Part shown: piece by piece, positions 21,709 through 33,359 of the stretch
How the letters are laid out: every line of letters begins with the position of its first letter
How positions within the stretch are numbered: position 1 is the first letter of the stretch
Source of the DNA: Xiphydria camelus
Taxonomy: Eukaryota > Arthropoda > Insecta > Hymenoptera > Xiphydriidae
Direction: 5' to 3'
DNA: 64,000 bases
NCBI GenBank assembly: GCA_963678675.1
Contig: OY783199.1
Coordinates: 6,579,501 to 6,643,500, forward strand
Made by a program: the position numbers and the translations under genes
The notes under the pieces: model-generated
The model's input: the letters and a program-made list of their open reading frames with translations, nothing else
Databases searched by the model: none
Told to the model about the DNA's origin: nothing

Positions 21709-24533
21709 TATGAGAAAGAGGGTGAGAGAGAGAAAGTAATCCTACGTCGAGAGAATACAGATTTAGGGAGACATTACAGTGTTTCAATGAAAATTAATGA
21801 AACTAGTAGGCTCTTTGAACATCTGCATTCCTTGATTCGATTATTCCACCTACGCTAATATCCCACCCTCCACGTGGCTTTAATATCTCTCATCGCATCG
21901 TGTCCAAAGGTTTGGCTTATCGATACGTACGTAGTCGCGAGAAGAGGCGGATATTTTCTACAGTATTACCTAACGGCGCATAGTTCGCATCGGAAAGGGA
22001 GGATGCGCTCGTAAAAAAATATAAAGGGAGTTATTATCGCTCCCCGAGGAGCGCAGGGCGATCCCCGAATAGTCCCTGGCACCGCCACCTTGCGAAGCCC
22101 CGGACTTCCTTACGGACCTGTATACAATCCCACCCCTCGCAGCCGTCGACTCGCTAAAAGGAAAAGAAACAGCTTTTAATTCCCCGAGTAAAACGTGTAT
22201 ATTTTATCCAGGGGTGTTGTCGCTATCAATGCCGTCACCCTCTTCTTTCCTCCGACCCCCTAGCTCACCCTCATAATCAACACTTATCTCTTCTTTTGCC
22301 CTACCCTCGAGGCCCGACCGTTTCCCCACCCCCCGCCTACACTCTATTTAATTTAAATAACTCTTAAAAGTTCCGAGCCGCGAGCTCGCTTTCGCTAGCA
22401 GATATCAGATCTCCATCGCGTCGTCGTCGTCGTTCTGCTTCTTCTTTACCCTCACTTTTCCTCTCCCACCCCTATCCACCGCCAGCTCTTCTCCGAAGAC
22501 ACTTTATACGCCGCCAAGAACTCACCCTCGCTCCTCCACCCGTCTTCTTTCCCCTCCCTCTTCCCACTTTTTCTTCCCGACGCTCGCGCAGTCGACGCCT
22601 TTATTCGCTGATTTAATTCTGAAATAATTCTACGGATAATGACTTCATCTCGCTTCCATCTCTCCCCCCCCCATCCCTCCTCCCATCACCACCCCATTCC
22701 ACGGTCTGTCGCATCGCGGGCTCCGGCGGTAGAGATGCGAAGAGTGAAAAGCCTCTCGGTCCGCGGATGAATCACGTCGATACTGAATTTGTCGCCCCCT
22801 TGAAAATCATTCTCGATTCCTGGTGGAGGTGGTGGAGGGGGGAAGTGTTAATATCTGATCGCCAAAGACGAAATTGCCGGGTTGAACTGGAAATCAGACT
22901 AATGAAGGGGTCGATACCCGCGATCGAATGCTCGAGGGGGTAGCGTTGGAAGGAGCTTTCGAAATTATTCTCTCCCTTCCCCTCTTCATATTCCTGTATA
23001 CCAGTAGACGGTTGCGGAGGAACGCGATCGGGTTCTGCCGCGAGAGAACTTTCACTTCCATCGAATACTCTTCCGTCGACAATGGAGATTCGAAGTAGGT
23101 ATACGTGCATTCCGAATTATGGAATTCCCCTATATATTCTCTTGCCGGGGTTAGTTCGCGGATGCTTGGCATTCTTGAACGAAGGGATCGGAGGTTTGTA
23201 AGGAATTTTTATTTTCGAAAAGTTTTGTTATCGCGAAAAGGATTGAAGACGATATTCTCGGGGCGACTTAAAGAAGTCATCGTTATTTCAGAGTATTACG
23301 TATAACTCTAAATCTGAAATTTGCATCACTCGATAATAATTTCATACTTGGTCCATTTGGATCTCAAAAGTTTGACCGCATGTAAGTTTTATTTCTTGCG
23401 ATGAAACTAAATGACTTATTGTTAATATATCAAATAGGAGTAGAAAAGAGTGAGGAATACGATGAAATTAATAGTTTATAAAAATTAAGGTCTTATTTCT
23501 TCGAAAATAACCATTTCTGAAGTTCTGTTTGTAAAGTATAACTTGTTTTTTCAAAATAGTGCCATTTTTAAAATAATTATTATAAATAAGTAAATCAAAC
23601 GAAGAATTATAGAGGAAGGATAATAGTTTGAGGTAAAAATGAACGCACTATTGTCAGTGGGGAGAACTAATGGCTTCGTAGTTTTCATTGTATTTGAGGG
23701 TGTAGAAATTGACTCTAGATCCATATCCTGTATGAATCGAGTAGTATTTGAGAGTTAAATAATTAGTAACTCGATAAGAGAGCATAATTAAACCATCGCT
23801 CAGAGAATAACAGAGCAAACGTAGTGGTCCATTTCGCTCCGTACAGTAAAAACCACCAGGTTCAAACGAGAGGTAGTTGATCCACCCCGTCGTAAAGCCA
23901 AGTTCTCCATCGTGGAATGAAAGATGTCATTCCGACCGAACTCCATTGACTTTCCACCGCGACGGCTCGTATACATAATGCGTGTCAATAATACGCTCGA
24001 TAATTTAAACCGCGATGGTCCCCTCATGCGACTTTGAGCCGTACGCAAAGATATCGTCCAGATTGTATCGACCCGATCGTTAAAAGCGTCCGATGGGTAG
24101 GTAAAGGATGAGAAGGGTAAGTCAGACACACCCACGATGCACGCATCGAGTTAGAACGGAGTATAACGCTCATCCTTCCCTCTATCTTTTTCTCTCTCCT
24201 TCCTCGACTCCATCTCCCCTACGCGAATAACAAAGTGGCTATCTTTCCACGTAACAAAAGCGCAAATGACAGGAGGGACGCGGCGCGTTGGGCCGCTTTG
24301 AATGTTTAATGACCTCTGTCGGAGATAATGCCTCCTACCCGGCGGAACGAATCAATCCTACCGGAAGACGTATAATGGTCACGGGGACCGGTTTCGCGAT
24401 TCGCGCAATCACGACGAAAAAAAGGAACTGAACTATCGTACGAGTGGTCGATATATGCGTGCGCTCTGGAGAGAAAAATATTTTGGAAGAAAAAAATGAT
24501 TCATATAAAATTTACGACGTAATATCTATCATA
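21709..24533. other. longest stretch without a recognised element
   Basis: CpG- and pyrimidine-rich from about 22,020 to 22,760 (CGT trinucleotide run near 22,418), mixed to 23,300, AT-rich to 23,800, then mixed. Frames of 110-112 codons on the minus strand (22,772-23,110; 23,800-24,135) show no domain and no clear splice context. Nothing supported as a gene. Confidence 0.5.
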
Positions 24534-24755
24534 CATTGAGAAAAAATGTGCTCGATTGAAATAAACGTGTTTTTGAATAGTGTTAAGAGCACATTTATTT
24601 GATTCGAATAAATATCTACCGATTTGATCCAAATATTATTCAATTAAATTAAAAATATTTATATTCGTCATCAATATTCATTGCAATTGAATGGATGTAT
24701 TGTTAAGACTATTCAAACACTTGTTTAATTTGATGAAATAAATTTTTTCTTTGTG
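24534..24755 (+). mobile_element. MITE family C, copy C1
   Basis: A 222-bp element flanked by TA at 24,532-24,533 and 24,756-24,757. Ends are CATTGAGAAAAAATGTG and the inverse TTTTTTCTTTGTG. Subterminal GATTGAAATAAACGTGTTTT and AAGAGCACATTTATT are repeated in inverted form. The second copy is C2 inside W. Confidence 0.8.
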
Positions 24756-24757
24756 TA

Positions 24758-25465
24758 TCACTTTCTAAGAATTGCATACGTTCATTTAGATATACGCGCA
24801 ATCAAAGGCGAAACAATGGAATGCGACTTGAGAAAAGATTAGCTATGCGAAACGTCAGGTGGGACACGGTTAAGAATCCTTGCGGTCAAGAGGTAGATTG
24901 CACACAGCGAACCTTCCTTCGTTTCCCAGCTGGGCGACCGGCGGTTGAAATAGTCCGTTTCCTGCTCTCGGTTTGTTTATCTTTGAAATTAGTGGCGCCC
25001 GTATCTACCAGTTTCTATATATCTTACTCTCCTTTCCCGTTCTACAACTTCCGAGCTATCTCTCAGCCTTTGTATATTTCTCTCTCCCTTCCAGCCTCCG
25101 TTTTCGCCCCTTCCACCGAAGCAAATTGTTCACTAATTCAGCGGCAATTAACAATAAGCCGTTAGGCTACGGGTGCACGGAAAAGCTTTCTTCAAATAAC
25201 ACACCTTTTAGAAGAACAAACATCTACGGCGCCCTTGTTCTCCTCTGTACATCCTCTTTAAATTCGACCCACAATGACCAACGGTGCAAAGTAAATTTTA
25301 TTAAGGAAACAGGCGTGCTTTTGTGTTCAGTGACGTTCGTGAGTCGAGGCGTATCTTATGGAAATTTATGGTACGAAAGTGAAGGAAGCGTTCGTATGAA
25401 ACGCCCATCATTTTTGAGCTCCGACTACCCCTATCCGCGAGTTAATCATATTCCAAAATCATGCC
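24758..25465. other. unique sequence
   Basis: Overlapping plus frames at 24,821-25,470 (114 and 165 codons) have no domain and no consistent splice sites. Not called. Confidence 0.45.
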
Positions 25466-25697
25466 TATAGAGAGTGTAATAGCTAAGAGGGCTGAGCCAG
25501 GAGGAATCTAATTTTGTCCAGAGTTAGTACACTGACCAGTGATATGACTTCCTATGATCTTTGTTACTCGGAACCCATTCGACTGTCAACTCTTTCAAAG
25601 CGAAGAGATTGTCGGAACTCATCATCGGTCAGTGTAAAAACTCCGATCCGAATTAGGCTCCTCCTATTTCAGCCTTCTTGGCCATTACACCCTGTAT
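25466..25697. mobile_element. foldback element AD
   Basis: Imperfect inverted repeats of about 60 bp: left GAGTGTAATAGCTAAGAGGG then CCAGGAGGAATCTAATT and TACACTGACC; inverted right GGGTGTAATGGCCAAGAAGG then AGGAGGAGCCTAATT and TACACTGACC. Outer bases TATA on both sides are compatible with a TA target. Single copy here. Confidence 0.65.
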
Positions 25698-26938
25698 AAT
25701 TCTCAAAAAGTATAAAATCTCGTGTGCTGGACCACTCAAAGGATACCTACAATATACGTCTTGCTTCCGGGGCGTCAAAAAACACAAAGGTCCCAACATC
25801 CCCTCGAGCCTCGCCCCTCCGATCCGAAAGCGGCGAAGGGTTCGGCGCTAATGGTGCGCCGCCACCCCTTCTCGCCGGACGCTAAAGCGACGAGAGGGCC
25901 GCGCGTGGACATCAAGGAAGAGGACCAGCTCTGTGATCTTCCGCGTCGGTAGTCTCGCGTGGACCGACAATGCTCCAGCGTGCGTGCAGGGCACTCTAGA
26001 CGAAGAGGTTCGGCTCACCTCGGTTCGACACACCGCTCGTACAGCCGAGCGGTGGAATCTAGAGAGGGGGAGGGCACGGGAGAGGTTCTCGAGAGCAGTC
26101 AACCCGCTATCTAGCGTGTTTATGGTAATTCGGGCCATCCTACTGACCCCACGGCACCATACATATACATCAGGCCCTCGCGGCTTTGACGGCGATCCGT
26201 CCGAGTCCCTCTTCCGCGGTTCGCCTCCCCCTCAAACATCGCGCCGCGTACGAGACTACTTCCACCCCCTCCGACACTCGCTCTACCAACCCCCTACCTT
26301 CGGGGGTCGAACGGGAGTTGCGCAATTTGGTTGCCGGCCAATTTTTCCATCAGCGCGAGTGTTTCTCCCTCCCTACCCCTGATTTCTCCGCGCGCCACTT
26401 TCTAGATGGAGGCGGAGAGGGCGCCGGACGCTTCCCGTACGCCCTCTCACCCACCCCATACGTCGCTCGCTCATCTCTCTGGACCGCGAGTGAGAACTGA
26501 GGGAAGATAAAGGCGCGCGATCGTGCGCGATGGGCGTCAGCCTCCGAATTTAAGGGACGCGATTTTTCATTCGTTTCGCCCCGCGGCCGGTTTATCGATG
26601 CGTTATTTCGTAAATGGCGAGCATTTGTCGCGTCGCGCGTACAGATTTGCTCTCGCGTATTTGGTGGCGCGGCTCGCCTTTTATCTACCGCTCGCGGATG
26701 ACACGTGTAACATGCCTACCGCGCGTAATTTGTATCCCGGACAAGGAAAAAAAGGGTTGAGTTTGTCACGCGTTTTTAAAATGGATCGCTGATGACGTGA
26801 TGGAACGCTCTCGTAATTCGTGACGAGTAAACGCATATGTGTTTACGGTCCTTCGGGAGATACCGAATAAAAGTCTCGTTTGACATTAACTGAAAAAACA
26901 ATATCATGATGGATATGCCTTATAGATATATCAGTAGT
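25698..26938. other. CpG-rich unique sequence
   Basis: Frames up to 149 codons on overlapping strands (25,848-26,792), Arg/Pro-rich, without domains. No gene supported. Confidence 0.5.
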
Positions 26939-27091
26939 ATACAGTTAAAAAAGTGGTGTCAATTTTTAACACCATTAAACTGATTTAGGTTTATATATGT
27001 TCACATCTGATATCATTCAGTTTTATGCTATTGTTATCTGACACCGAAAATGGTCTATATAAGTCCACAACGCCGATTTTGTTTACTGTGT
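26939..27091 (+). mobile_element. MITE family O, copy O1
   Basis: About 150 bp with short inverted ends (ATACAGTTAAAAAAG and TTTGTTTACTGTGTAT). Landmarks shared with O2 (45,448) and O3 (61,836) are GTCAATTTTTAACA, CATTCAGTTTTATGCTATTG, TTATCTGACACCGAAAA and TATATAAGTCCA in order. Confidence 0.65.
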
Positions 27092-27249
27092 ATAAAATCC
27101 AGGTATAAAAAGTAATAGTTAATGTATCTACCTATTCAAGTAACAGTTACGATAGATCCATTAGCAAGTAGGTAATGAATCCTACAGTAAATTCACTAAT
27201 ATGGTAATTGTTAGTTTATGTATACACGGTGAGTTGCGCGTAAGGCGTA

Positions 27250-27502
27250 TACTGAAAAAAATAACTTAGTCAAAATGACAAAACACATCTGGTTAAACGA
27301 GTGTAATTATTCTAATCAAAATATTAGTAAGTCGAACCAAATATTTAGTTCTTTTAAATACATATTTAATTACATGTCTAGTTATTCTAACCAGAAAATG
27401 GTCAGTTTAATAAAACACAAACGGAGGATCCATATTTCACCAAACAGTTTTGCAATGGTCTCCAGAATTTTTGTTAAATTGATCAGGTTATTTGTCTCAG
27501 TG
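27250..27502 (+). mobile_element. MITE family A, copy A4
   Basis: A 253-bp copy flanked by TA at 27,248-27,249 and 27,503-27,504. It runs from TACTGAAAAAAATAACTTAG to AGGTTATTTGTCTCAGTG. Family landmarks in plus orientation: AATGACAAAACACATCTGG, AAATATTAGTAAGTCGAACC, GTCTAGTTATTCTAACCAGA, GGAGGATCCATATTTCACC. Used here as the reference copy of family A. Confidence 0.9.
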
Positions 27503-27717
27503 TAGGATTAGTGTGTGGCGTAAAGCGACTACTATCGAGATATTCCATTGTTTTTTCCCTTCTTGGTGAAGTTTCTCATTATGATGAGGGCTGTTACACT
27601 TGTCACGAAGAGAAACTTGATCAAGCTGCGGGAAGAAAATAAAATAGTCCAATATTAGTCACTTTAGGCCGTACACCGATACTCCCTCTTTGGCAACTCA
27701 CTCTGTATATATTAACC

Positions 27718-27818
27718 ATTTTGTCAATTCCAAACGACACAATTTCTAACCTCTGATACACTGACGATAAAGAAATATTCGTAACTGCTGATGTCTTCTT
27801 CTCTCAATGTTCGAATAC
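27718..27818 (+). repeat. repeat family U, copy U2
   Basis: Matches U1 over about 100 bp (ACACAATTTCTAACCTCTGA, CGATAAAGAAATAT, TCTTCTTCTCTCAATG). Just upstream, at about 27,566-27,610, GAAGTTTCTC and GAGAAACTTGATC form a small hairpin. Confidence 0.5.
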
Positions 27819-29112
27819 CATCATTCATAATTCCCGCGGTGTAAAAAGCGTGAAAACACGATCAGAAGCTCGTTAAATGGAAGTATACAAGGAGCCCTTT
27901 AATAAACCCAGCGGGTACCAACTAACGGGAAATATATTTTCACATAAAACCGTCTCTCTCTCTCTCTCCGAGTTTATTCCCATACGAGGTAACGATCATC
28001 CGCACTTCCTCCATCTGCTCCCCCCTCCATTCCTCTCTCTACACCTTTATTCTCATCTCCCTCGCAACCCTTAATGATGATCGAACATCTCCTCTCGCCC
28101 TTCCCATCCCGTTCGCCACCTTGTCATCCCCAAGAGTCGAACCACGTGGAAGAGCAGCCCCGCGTTTTACACTCTCTACATCCAAAGATGTCTTTCACCC
28201 CTCCGCCCCATCGATACCGCGCGCAGCGGAACCCCATGAAAATTTGTAGCCGAACGGCTCGGGGAGCTCGCCCGCGCGCGCGGGGGGCTCACAGCGACTT
28301 GCTTTATTGGCTCTTTTATTCCTTTTGATTAAACGAGAAGCCGCCGCCGCCGGGGCCCAGGTCGAAGTCGAAGAGGGGTAAGGGGAGCACGCTATCATTC
28401 CTCGCTCAGCGAACACCGGGCTCTACTCTCTTCTTCTTTCTCTCTCTCTGTCTCAGGCTCGTCTCGTACAGACAGCCGAGTTATCTCGGATCGTAATCTT
28501 TGCTCCGTTCATTTCTCGACAATCTGTACGGCTTCGTCCTCTCGCACCTCGAACGCGGCGAGAGTTTTAACGCCCGAAGCGCCCCGAGTCGAAGCTACTC
28601 TTTCGCGCGCGATGCCGAACGTCATTTCGCGCTCGGGGATAAGGGCCAGACAATATCGCTCGCCCGTAAAAGCGAGCGATCGTTCGCTCGGAGGATTTCG
28701 AATAGACACCCTCTCGGTAATTATGTCGGAGATTTCGGAGGCGAGAATCGGGGGTGGATGCGATAATATCGCCGTTCGTTTTTAATAATGTCGAGGGGAC
28801 GTGCGGGAGTTCCGGATGGGGGAGGATTTCTCTTTTGGGGAGGTCTCGGGATTTTTTTTCGTTGCGAATCGTTGTAAAGGTGTGGCTGGAATCTCAAATG
28901 CTTTGGGAATGAAAAGGGACTTATTTATGCTCGCTTTCAGGGATGTTGCGAGCAAGAAATTGACGCGGGAAGTTGGCCCTCCGTTGCTATGGAGCGTAAC
29001 GGGAACGGAAGGCCAGCTTATTCGATTTTCACTGCTTTCGTGTCCACATATTAGACAAGAAAGAAACGATTGTCGCTTTATCACTTTCTTATCCGGCCGA
29101 CTGAAGTATCTA
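27819..29112. other. mixed to CpG-rich sequence
   Basis: CT-rich tracts near 27,950 and 28,440. The latter ends in TCTCAG, which resembles a splice acceptor, but no donor or open exon follows convincingly. The 111-codon plus frame at 28,801-29,136 has no domain. Confidence 0.45.
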
Positions 29113-29574
29113 CACGGAGAAAGTTATTTAGAATGAAGAGCACTGAGTGCCCGCATTCGAATACCCAGACTCTGGCGTTATGTTATTGACTGTGTGACGC
29201 TAGAGTGACGACTTGAATTTTTACAGAATACTGTCGTACAAAATAGTATTTCATTTCTCTCATATGGCAAATATTAATACAATATCGCGTATTTTAAAAT
29301 AACTTGGTATTTTTTGCAATATAGCCAACAGATATATGGAGAAAAATCAGAAAAACCATACTTTACTTTCCTTTATATACATGTTAGATGTATTGCAAAA
29401 ATGTTAAATTATTTTTAAATGTGCTATATTGTACCAATTTTTGCCATATAAGGGGAATGAAATGCTATTTTGTATGGCAATAATTTGCAAAAACTTGAGT
29501 GCCACACAATCGATCACATAATGCCAGAATCAGGGCATACAGTGCTTTTCATTTCAAATCCATTTTTCTTCGTG
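29113..29574 (+). mobile_element. MITE family H, copy H3
   Basis: A 462-bp element flanked by TA at 29,111-29,112 and 29,575-29,576. Left end CACGGAGAAAGTTATTTAGA, right end the inverse of CACGAAGAAAAATGGATTTG. Subterminal motifs GAGCACTGAGTGCCCGCATT and, at the right, AATCAGGGCATACAGTGC are inverted to each other. Confidence 0.8.
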
Positions 29575-29576
29575 TA

Positions 29577-30298
29577 ACTACCATTTCTACCGCGATAAAA
29601 AAAATAGAGTCACTTTTATTCCCCCTGCGGTGTAATCGGCGTAAGAATGTTATTTACCACCTCTCTCACCCGACGCCTAACCCATCCACGCGCAGTGAGA
29701 CCCGAACACTTGCCGTAATCGTTATTATACCCATCGTGGTAACTCTGGTAATTGCAGTGTAGCGCTGCACGGGAAGGCCGAGATCGTCGTAAGGTGAGGC
29801 CACTGGAGAGAGAGGAGTTTACACTGCCGCACCAGCAGCGTGTAAAAGTCGCGCGTGGGAGAGTCGCAGTCGGCGCTATAATAGCGGAAAGGAGGACGAA
29901 ACTACGGAGAGAACATTCTGTGGGACGAAAATGCCCAGGAAATTATTACGACTAAGGTCGATGCACCAATGGTGTACGGAAGATATTCAGGCTCGAAACT
30001 TCTTGTACAAACTTTCCCAAAAGAAATATTTATAAGAAAGAGAAGCAGTTGAGAATATTTTTGGAAGCCCCAAAGATTCTTTCTCATCTAAATTACTCAA
30101 TAGACCCGTTATCTAGGATAGCGTCTCAATTGGCAGTAAACTAATTGTTGTAGATCAATTCTCAGTGGATTAATTGCTTAATGACTCAATTATCCTCGAC
30201 CAATTGGACTAGACGAGTCGTGTCGGCCCGATCGTAGATGTCTCAATTATCCATAGTACGACTACTGGGTACCAATACGTCACGGAGAGGCTGGCACA
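29577..30298. other. unique sequence
   Basis: CpG-rich from 29,740 to 29,900. From about 30,110 to 30,250 it has repeated TCAATT words without a clear unit. Nothing supported. Confidence 0.4.
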
Positions 30299-30504
30299 AT
30301 AAATTCTACTTTTTACACAGTAAAAAAGATACACATAATGGTTATCAGCTGTTTTTAACAGCGCGGTAGAGCAATTTCTCTTCCGAAAACATAAAATTGT
30401 GATAGTTTACATCACAATTTACTAGTTTCGAAGGAATAATCGTTTTTCAGCACAGTAGGAACACCCAAAACCTTGTTCCATTCGAAACACAGTAAAATTT
30501 ACCA
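30299..30504 (+). mobile_element. MITE family D, copy D2
   Basis: Shares with D1 and D3 the motifs ACACAGTAAAAAAGATACAC, AGCAATTTCTCTTCCGAAAA, AATTGTGATAGTTTAC, CAGCACAGTAGGAACA and a terminal ACAGTAAAATT. Non-coding. Confidence 0.7.
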
Positions 30505-30559
30505 GGTCGGTATTTTCGTAGTGCGCGTATAATTTTTTTTCGAACCTTAGGATAGTCTT

Positions 30560-30912
30560 TACCCAGCTAGACAAATATACGCAAATTATACAACAATTGT
30601 AGATTGTATTCTCTCATTAAATGCATTAAGGTTATGCGCTTCAAGAGTCGTCATTATACAAGCCTATTTTTGATATCAAATAATTTCAAAATAATACAAA
30701 TAAAATATTAAACGTGTACTCAATATAAGCACAATTTTTCGTAAATATGTTGCTACAATAAATGCTGCGATTAATTTGAATTACACTTTAACACGTAAGT
30801 GTAATCATTTCTTTAAGTATACTTTCTTCCAGTTCATGCGGCAAAACAAACAAACTTCAGAATGATCAATTATTGTGATTTGTAGGAATATCGTGACAAT
30901 CATACAAGTCTC
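30560..30912 (-). mobile_element. repeat family G, copy G1
   Basis: Reverse-orientation G: ATTTCAAAATAATACAAATA, CACAATTTTTCGTAAATATG, TTAATTTGAATTACAC, TTCATGCGGCAAAACAAACA and ATATCGTGACAATCATACAA in order. First member of a G-F-Y block (30,560-31,317) that mirrors Y-F-G at 51,411-51,990. Confidence 0.7.
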
Positions 30913-31063
30913 TCTGTTATGTAGTTAAAGAAATTAAAATCTAGTTGAGGTAACTAGATACTTAGCTGCTTCAATGAAATATTTGTTCAAATAACTATAT
31001 ATTTAGTTAGCCACCTGTAACTTCAAAACTTGGTTGAATCAAACGATTTTTTTTTCCTCAGTA
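30913..31063 (-). mobile_element. MITE family F, copy F1
   Basis: Reverse copy of F2: the right end TTGAATCAAACG, T-run, CCTCAGTA matches the inverse of the F2 left end and is followed by TA at 31,064-31,065. The left end is degraded. Interior repeats of (A/T)ACTAGATA(C/T)TTAG. Confidence 0.6.
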
Positions 31064-31065
31064 TA

Positions 31066-31317
31066 GTTAACATTATACTTTGACCATTCCTCTGACAAAA
31101 ACTTTTATTGAAACAATCCAACTCGGATTAATGTAACAAAAAAGTGAAGTTGAATTGGTAGATACGTACCAACCAAACGAATTTTATTGAATGAAACGAA
31201 AAAATTTAGTTATTCCCACTCCATACAGTCCAACCTAATTACCCAATGATTAGTTTGACGAAGTTTAATCTGCAATGCAAACAAGTTAGCTGGAACAACT
31301 AAATTTTATTCTCAATG
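31066..31317 (-). mobile_element. repeat family Y, copy Y1
   Basis: Reverse copy of Y2: CTGACAAAAACTTTTATT, CCAACTCGGATTAATG, TTTTATTGAATGAAACGA, AATGATTAGTTTGACGAA and AACAACTAAATTTTATTCTC appear in inverse order relative to Y2. Confidence 0.6.
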
Positions 31318-32344
31318 GCAAGTTTCGCCAACGAATAAATCATTCTCCCGCATATATCGCCATATAGTCACAAAACTGTCGCGTTCACGTACACAAAAGC
31401 TTTACGAAAAAGCAGTCCATTCCCGAACGAATATCGTCCGCGCGAGGATATTCCGAGAATTTGTCGCCGCGTCGTCGAAAGTTGCCTCTCGCACGCGTCC
31501 GACAAACTCGCGCGGAGGTAACTGCGGGAAGCAGCGCGGAATGGAGAGGTCGAGAAACTTTCTCGCGTATAGCCGAGTTTCGCGAAAACGATTCAGAACG
31601 ATAGGTATATCCACGTAGTTCGATATGCGAAAGTCGCCCTCTCTTTGTCGTTCTCTCTCACTGCTTCGGTCAGCCACGATTTCGTCCCGCCCACCTCGAG
31701 TCGATTCCCTCGACTTTGTTCAAGTACCCCCGTTTAAAGTTGCGTTTCGACTGGTATCGACACACGACGCTAAACCCACCGCACTTTGTCGACGAACGTG
31801 AAAGAAAGCGTCGGCCGATGTCGAGTAAATAGCGCGGGGGAAGAATTAAGAGGGAGAAGAGGGAGAGTAAGGGGGAGGGGGTTGAAAAATGTAAAATCGG
31901 TAATCAGATTTGGAGGCTCGCGCGGCAACGGATGGAAAGAGCTTCGATTATACATTATAAACAGTTATAAGTATGCAAATTCCCCGTGCACGACCACGTG
32001 CGCCGCACGCACTTGCGATTCCCACGCCGCGCGCGCTTCAATCACGCGGATTAGTCCCGCGTGGTATACACGGAAGGATCACGGCGACTCGTTCTTTTTC
32101 GATTACACCGAGACGCTTTTGTCAAATCAAACGAACGAAGAAATTTCCGCACACTCAGAGAAATTTTATAGATTGTATGGCAATGTTAGTAATTTATCAT
32201 AATAATTAGATCATTTGTGTGTGTGTGTGCGTGTGCACGCGCAAGCGCGCGCCTAAAATGTATTTCATAACGATATTTACATTTACTTCAACACTAATTT
32301 TATTAAATTGAATTTCCTCGCTTTAACTATCCAATACTACATTG
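31318..32344. other. mixed sequence, CpG-rich from 31,380 to 32,080
   Basis: A TG-dinucleotide run at about 32,215-32,230 runs into a GCGCGC stretch. The 138-codon plus frame at 31,786-32,202 has no domain. No gene supported. Confidence 0.45.
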
Positions 32345-32452
32345 ATATCGATTATCAACTAACCAATGGGGATTGGTGACCACGACTTTCGATTATCGAT
32401 ATCGATTATCAACTAACCAATGGTGATAGGTGACCACGACTTTCGATTATAT
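32345..32452 (+). repeat. two tandem copies of a 54-bp unit
   Basis: Units at 32,345-32,398 and 32,399-32,452 start ATATCGATTATCAACTAACC and differ at only a few positions. Each unit contains the small palindrome ATATCGAT. Recent local duplication. Confidence 0.9.
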
Positions 32453-32483
32453 CGTGCTGGATTTTATTAGATAGGATCCTATG

Positions 32484-32923
32484 TAAAAGAAAGTACGGCT
32501 AAAATATGGCGAAAGTCTTGGAAAAGTTGAACCAAAAAAAGTATGGCTACGGATCGTATTCCAGATTTTTAGCCGGACAATTTTTTCATATCGGTTGAAA
32601 AGTAAAATTTACTCGACTTACCTGTACCTTTTTGATTAAATTCTGTTGCATGGGTTCTTCATTATAAAACTATAATGACTTGTTCAGTACCGGAATATAG
32701 TTCATTGGTAATAATTTGAGAGTTTAATAAAATAATAAATTGAAATAATATCAACTGACAAGAGCAGACATAGGTTACAGCATAATCTGGAACAAGCAAA
32801 TGAACTCTATAATTGAAGAATGCATCGTTTCCCGGCTAAAAGTCTGGGATACGATCTATAGCCATACTTTTTTGATTCAACTTTTCCCAGACTTCTGCCA
32901 TACTTTAACCATACTTTTTTTTT
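32484..32923 (-). mobile_element. TIR element family K, copy K1
   Basis: About 440 bp with long inverted repeats of about 60 bp: left AAAGTACGGCTAAAATATGG, AAGTCTTGGAAAAGTTGAAC; right GTTCAACTTTTCCCAGACTT, CCATACTTTAACCATACTTT. The AAGTATGGCTAC word recurs just inside. K2 at 48,661 is the opposite-orientation copy. The ends do not match the CACNGAGA group. No transposase. Confidence 0.8.
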
Positions 32924-32930
32924 ACGTGGA

Positions 32931-33359
32931 AATATAAGAATACGCTCTAGTTACCTTAGCAATACTTATTTCTATTTCAGCAATACGTATTCCTCTCTTG
33001 TTACTATTTAGTATTACCACACAGAGAGAAGTTTGTGGTAAACAGTCCCACAATCCTGTGATAAGATTGAATTATCGCGGCGTATGACGTTCGGTACCAT
33101 AAATATATGTCGATATTTACCATAAGTATTGTTACATTTGCTATACTTATGGTAAATATCGACGTATTTATGGTACTGAACGTCATACGCCGCGATAATT
33201 CAATCTTACCACATGGATTGTGGGAGTGGTTACCGCAAACTTTCTCCGTGTAACATATATTACCTATATCTACTGTCTAGTTAATCTCATTTAGCCTTAA
33301 AGTATAGCTATCACAGCTATACTAATTGTTGTGTGCGACCTATGAATATTTCTCAGTGC
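32931..33359 (+). mobile_element. repeat family AA, copy AA1, split by L2
   Basis: Left part (TTACCTTAGCAATACTTATT, TCTCTTGTTACTATTTAG) and right part (ATTACCTATATCTACTGT, TATAGCTATCACAGCTATAC, ATATTTCTCAGTG) are collinear with uninterrupted AA2 at 52,827-53,114. L2 lies between them. The left terminus is missing where K1 abuts. Confidence 0.7.
33020..33250. mobile_element. MITE family L, copy L2, near-perfect hairpin
   Basis: A 231-bp foldback with arms of about 110 bp; the core TAAGATTGAATTATCGCGGC continuing to GACGTTC is identical in both arms, as is TCGATATTTACCATAAGTAT. Loop of roughly 12 nt. TA follows at 33,251-33,252. It interrupts AA1. Transcription in either direction would give a long double-stranded hairpin. 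Confidence 0.85.

Noticed and set aside
28438..28457. CT-rich tract ending TCTCAG, resembling a splice acceptor
   Set aside because: No open exon with a good donor follows; CT tracts are common here.
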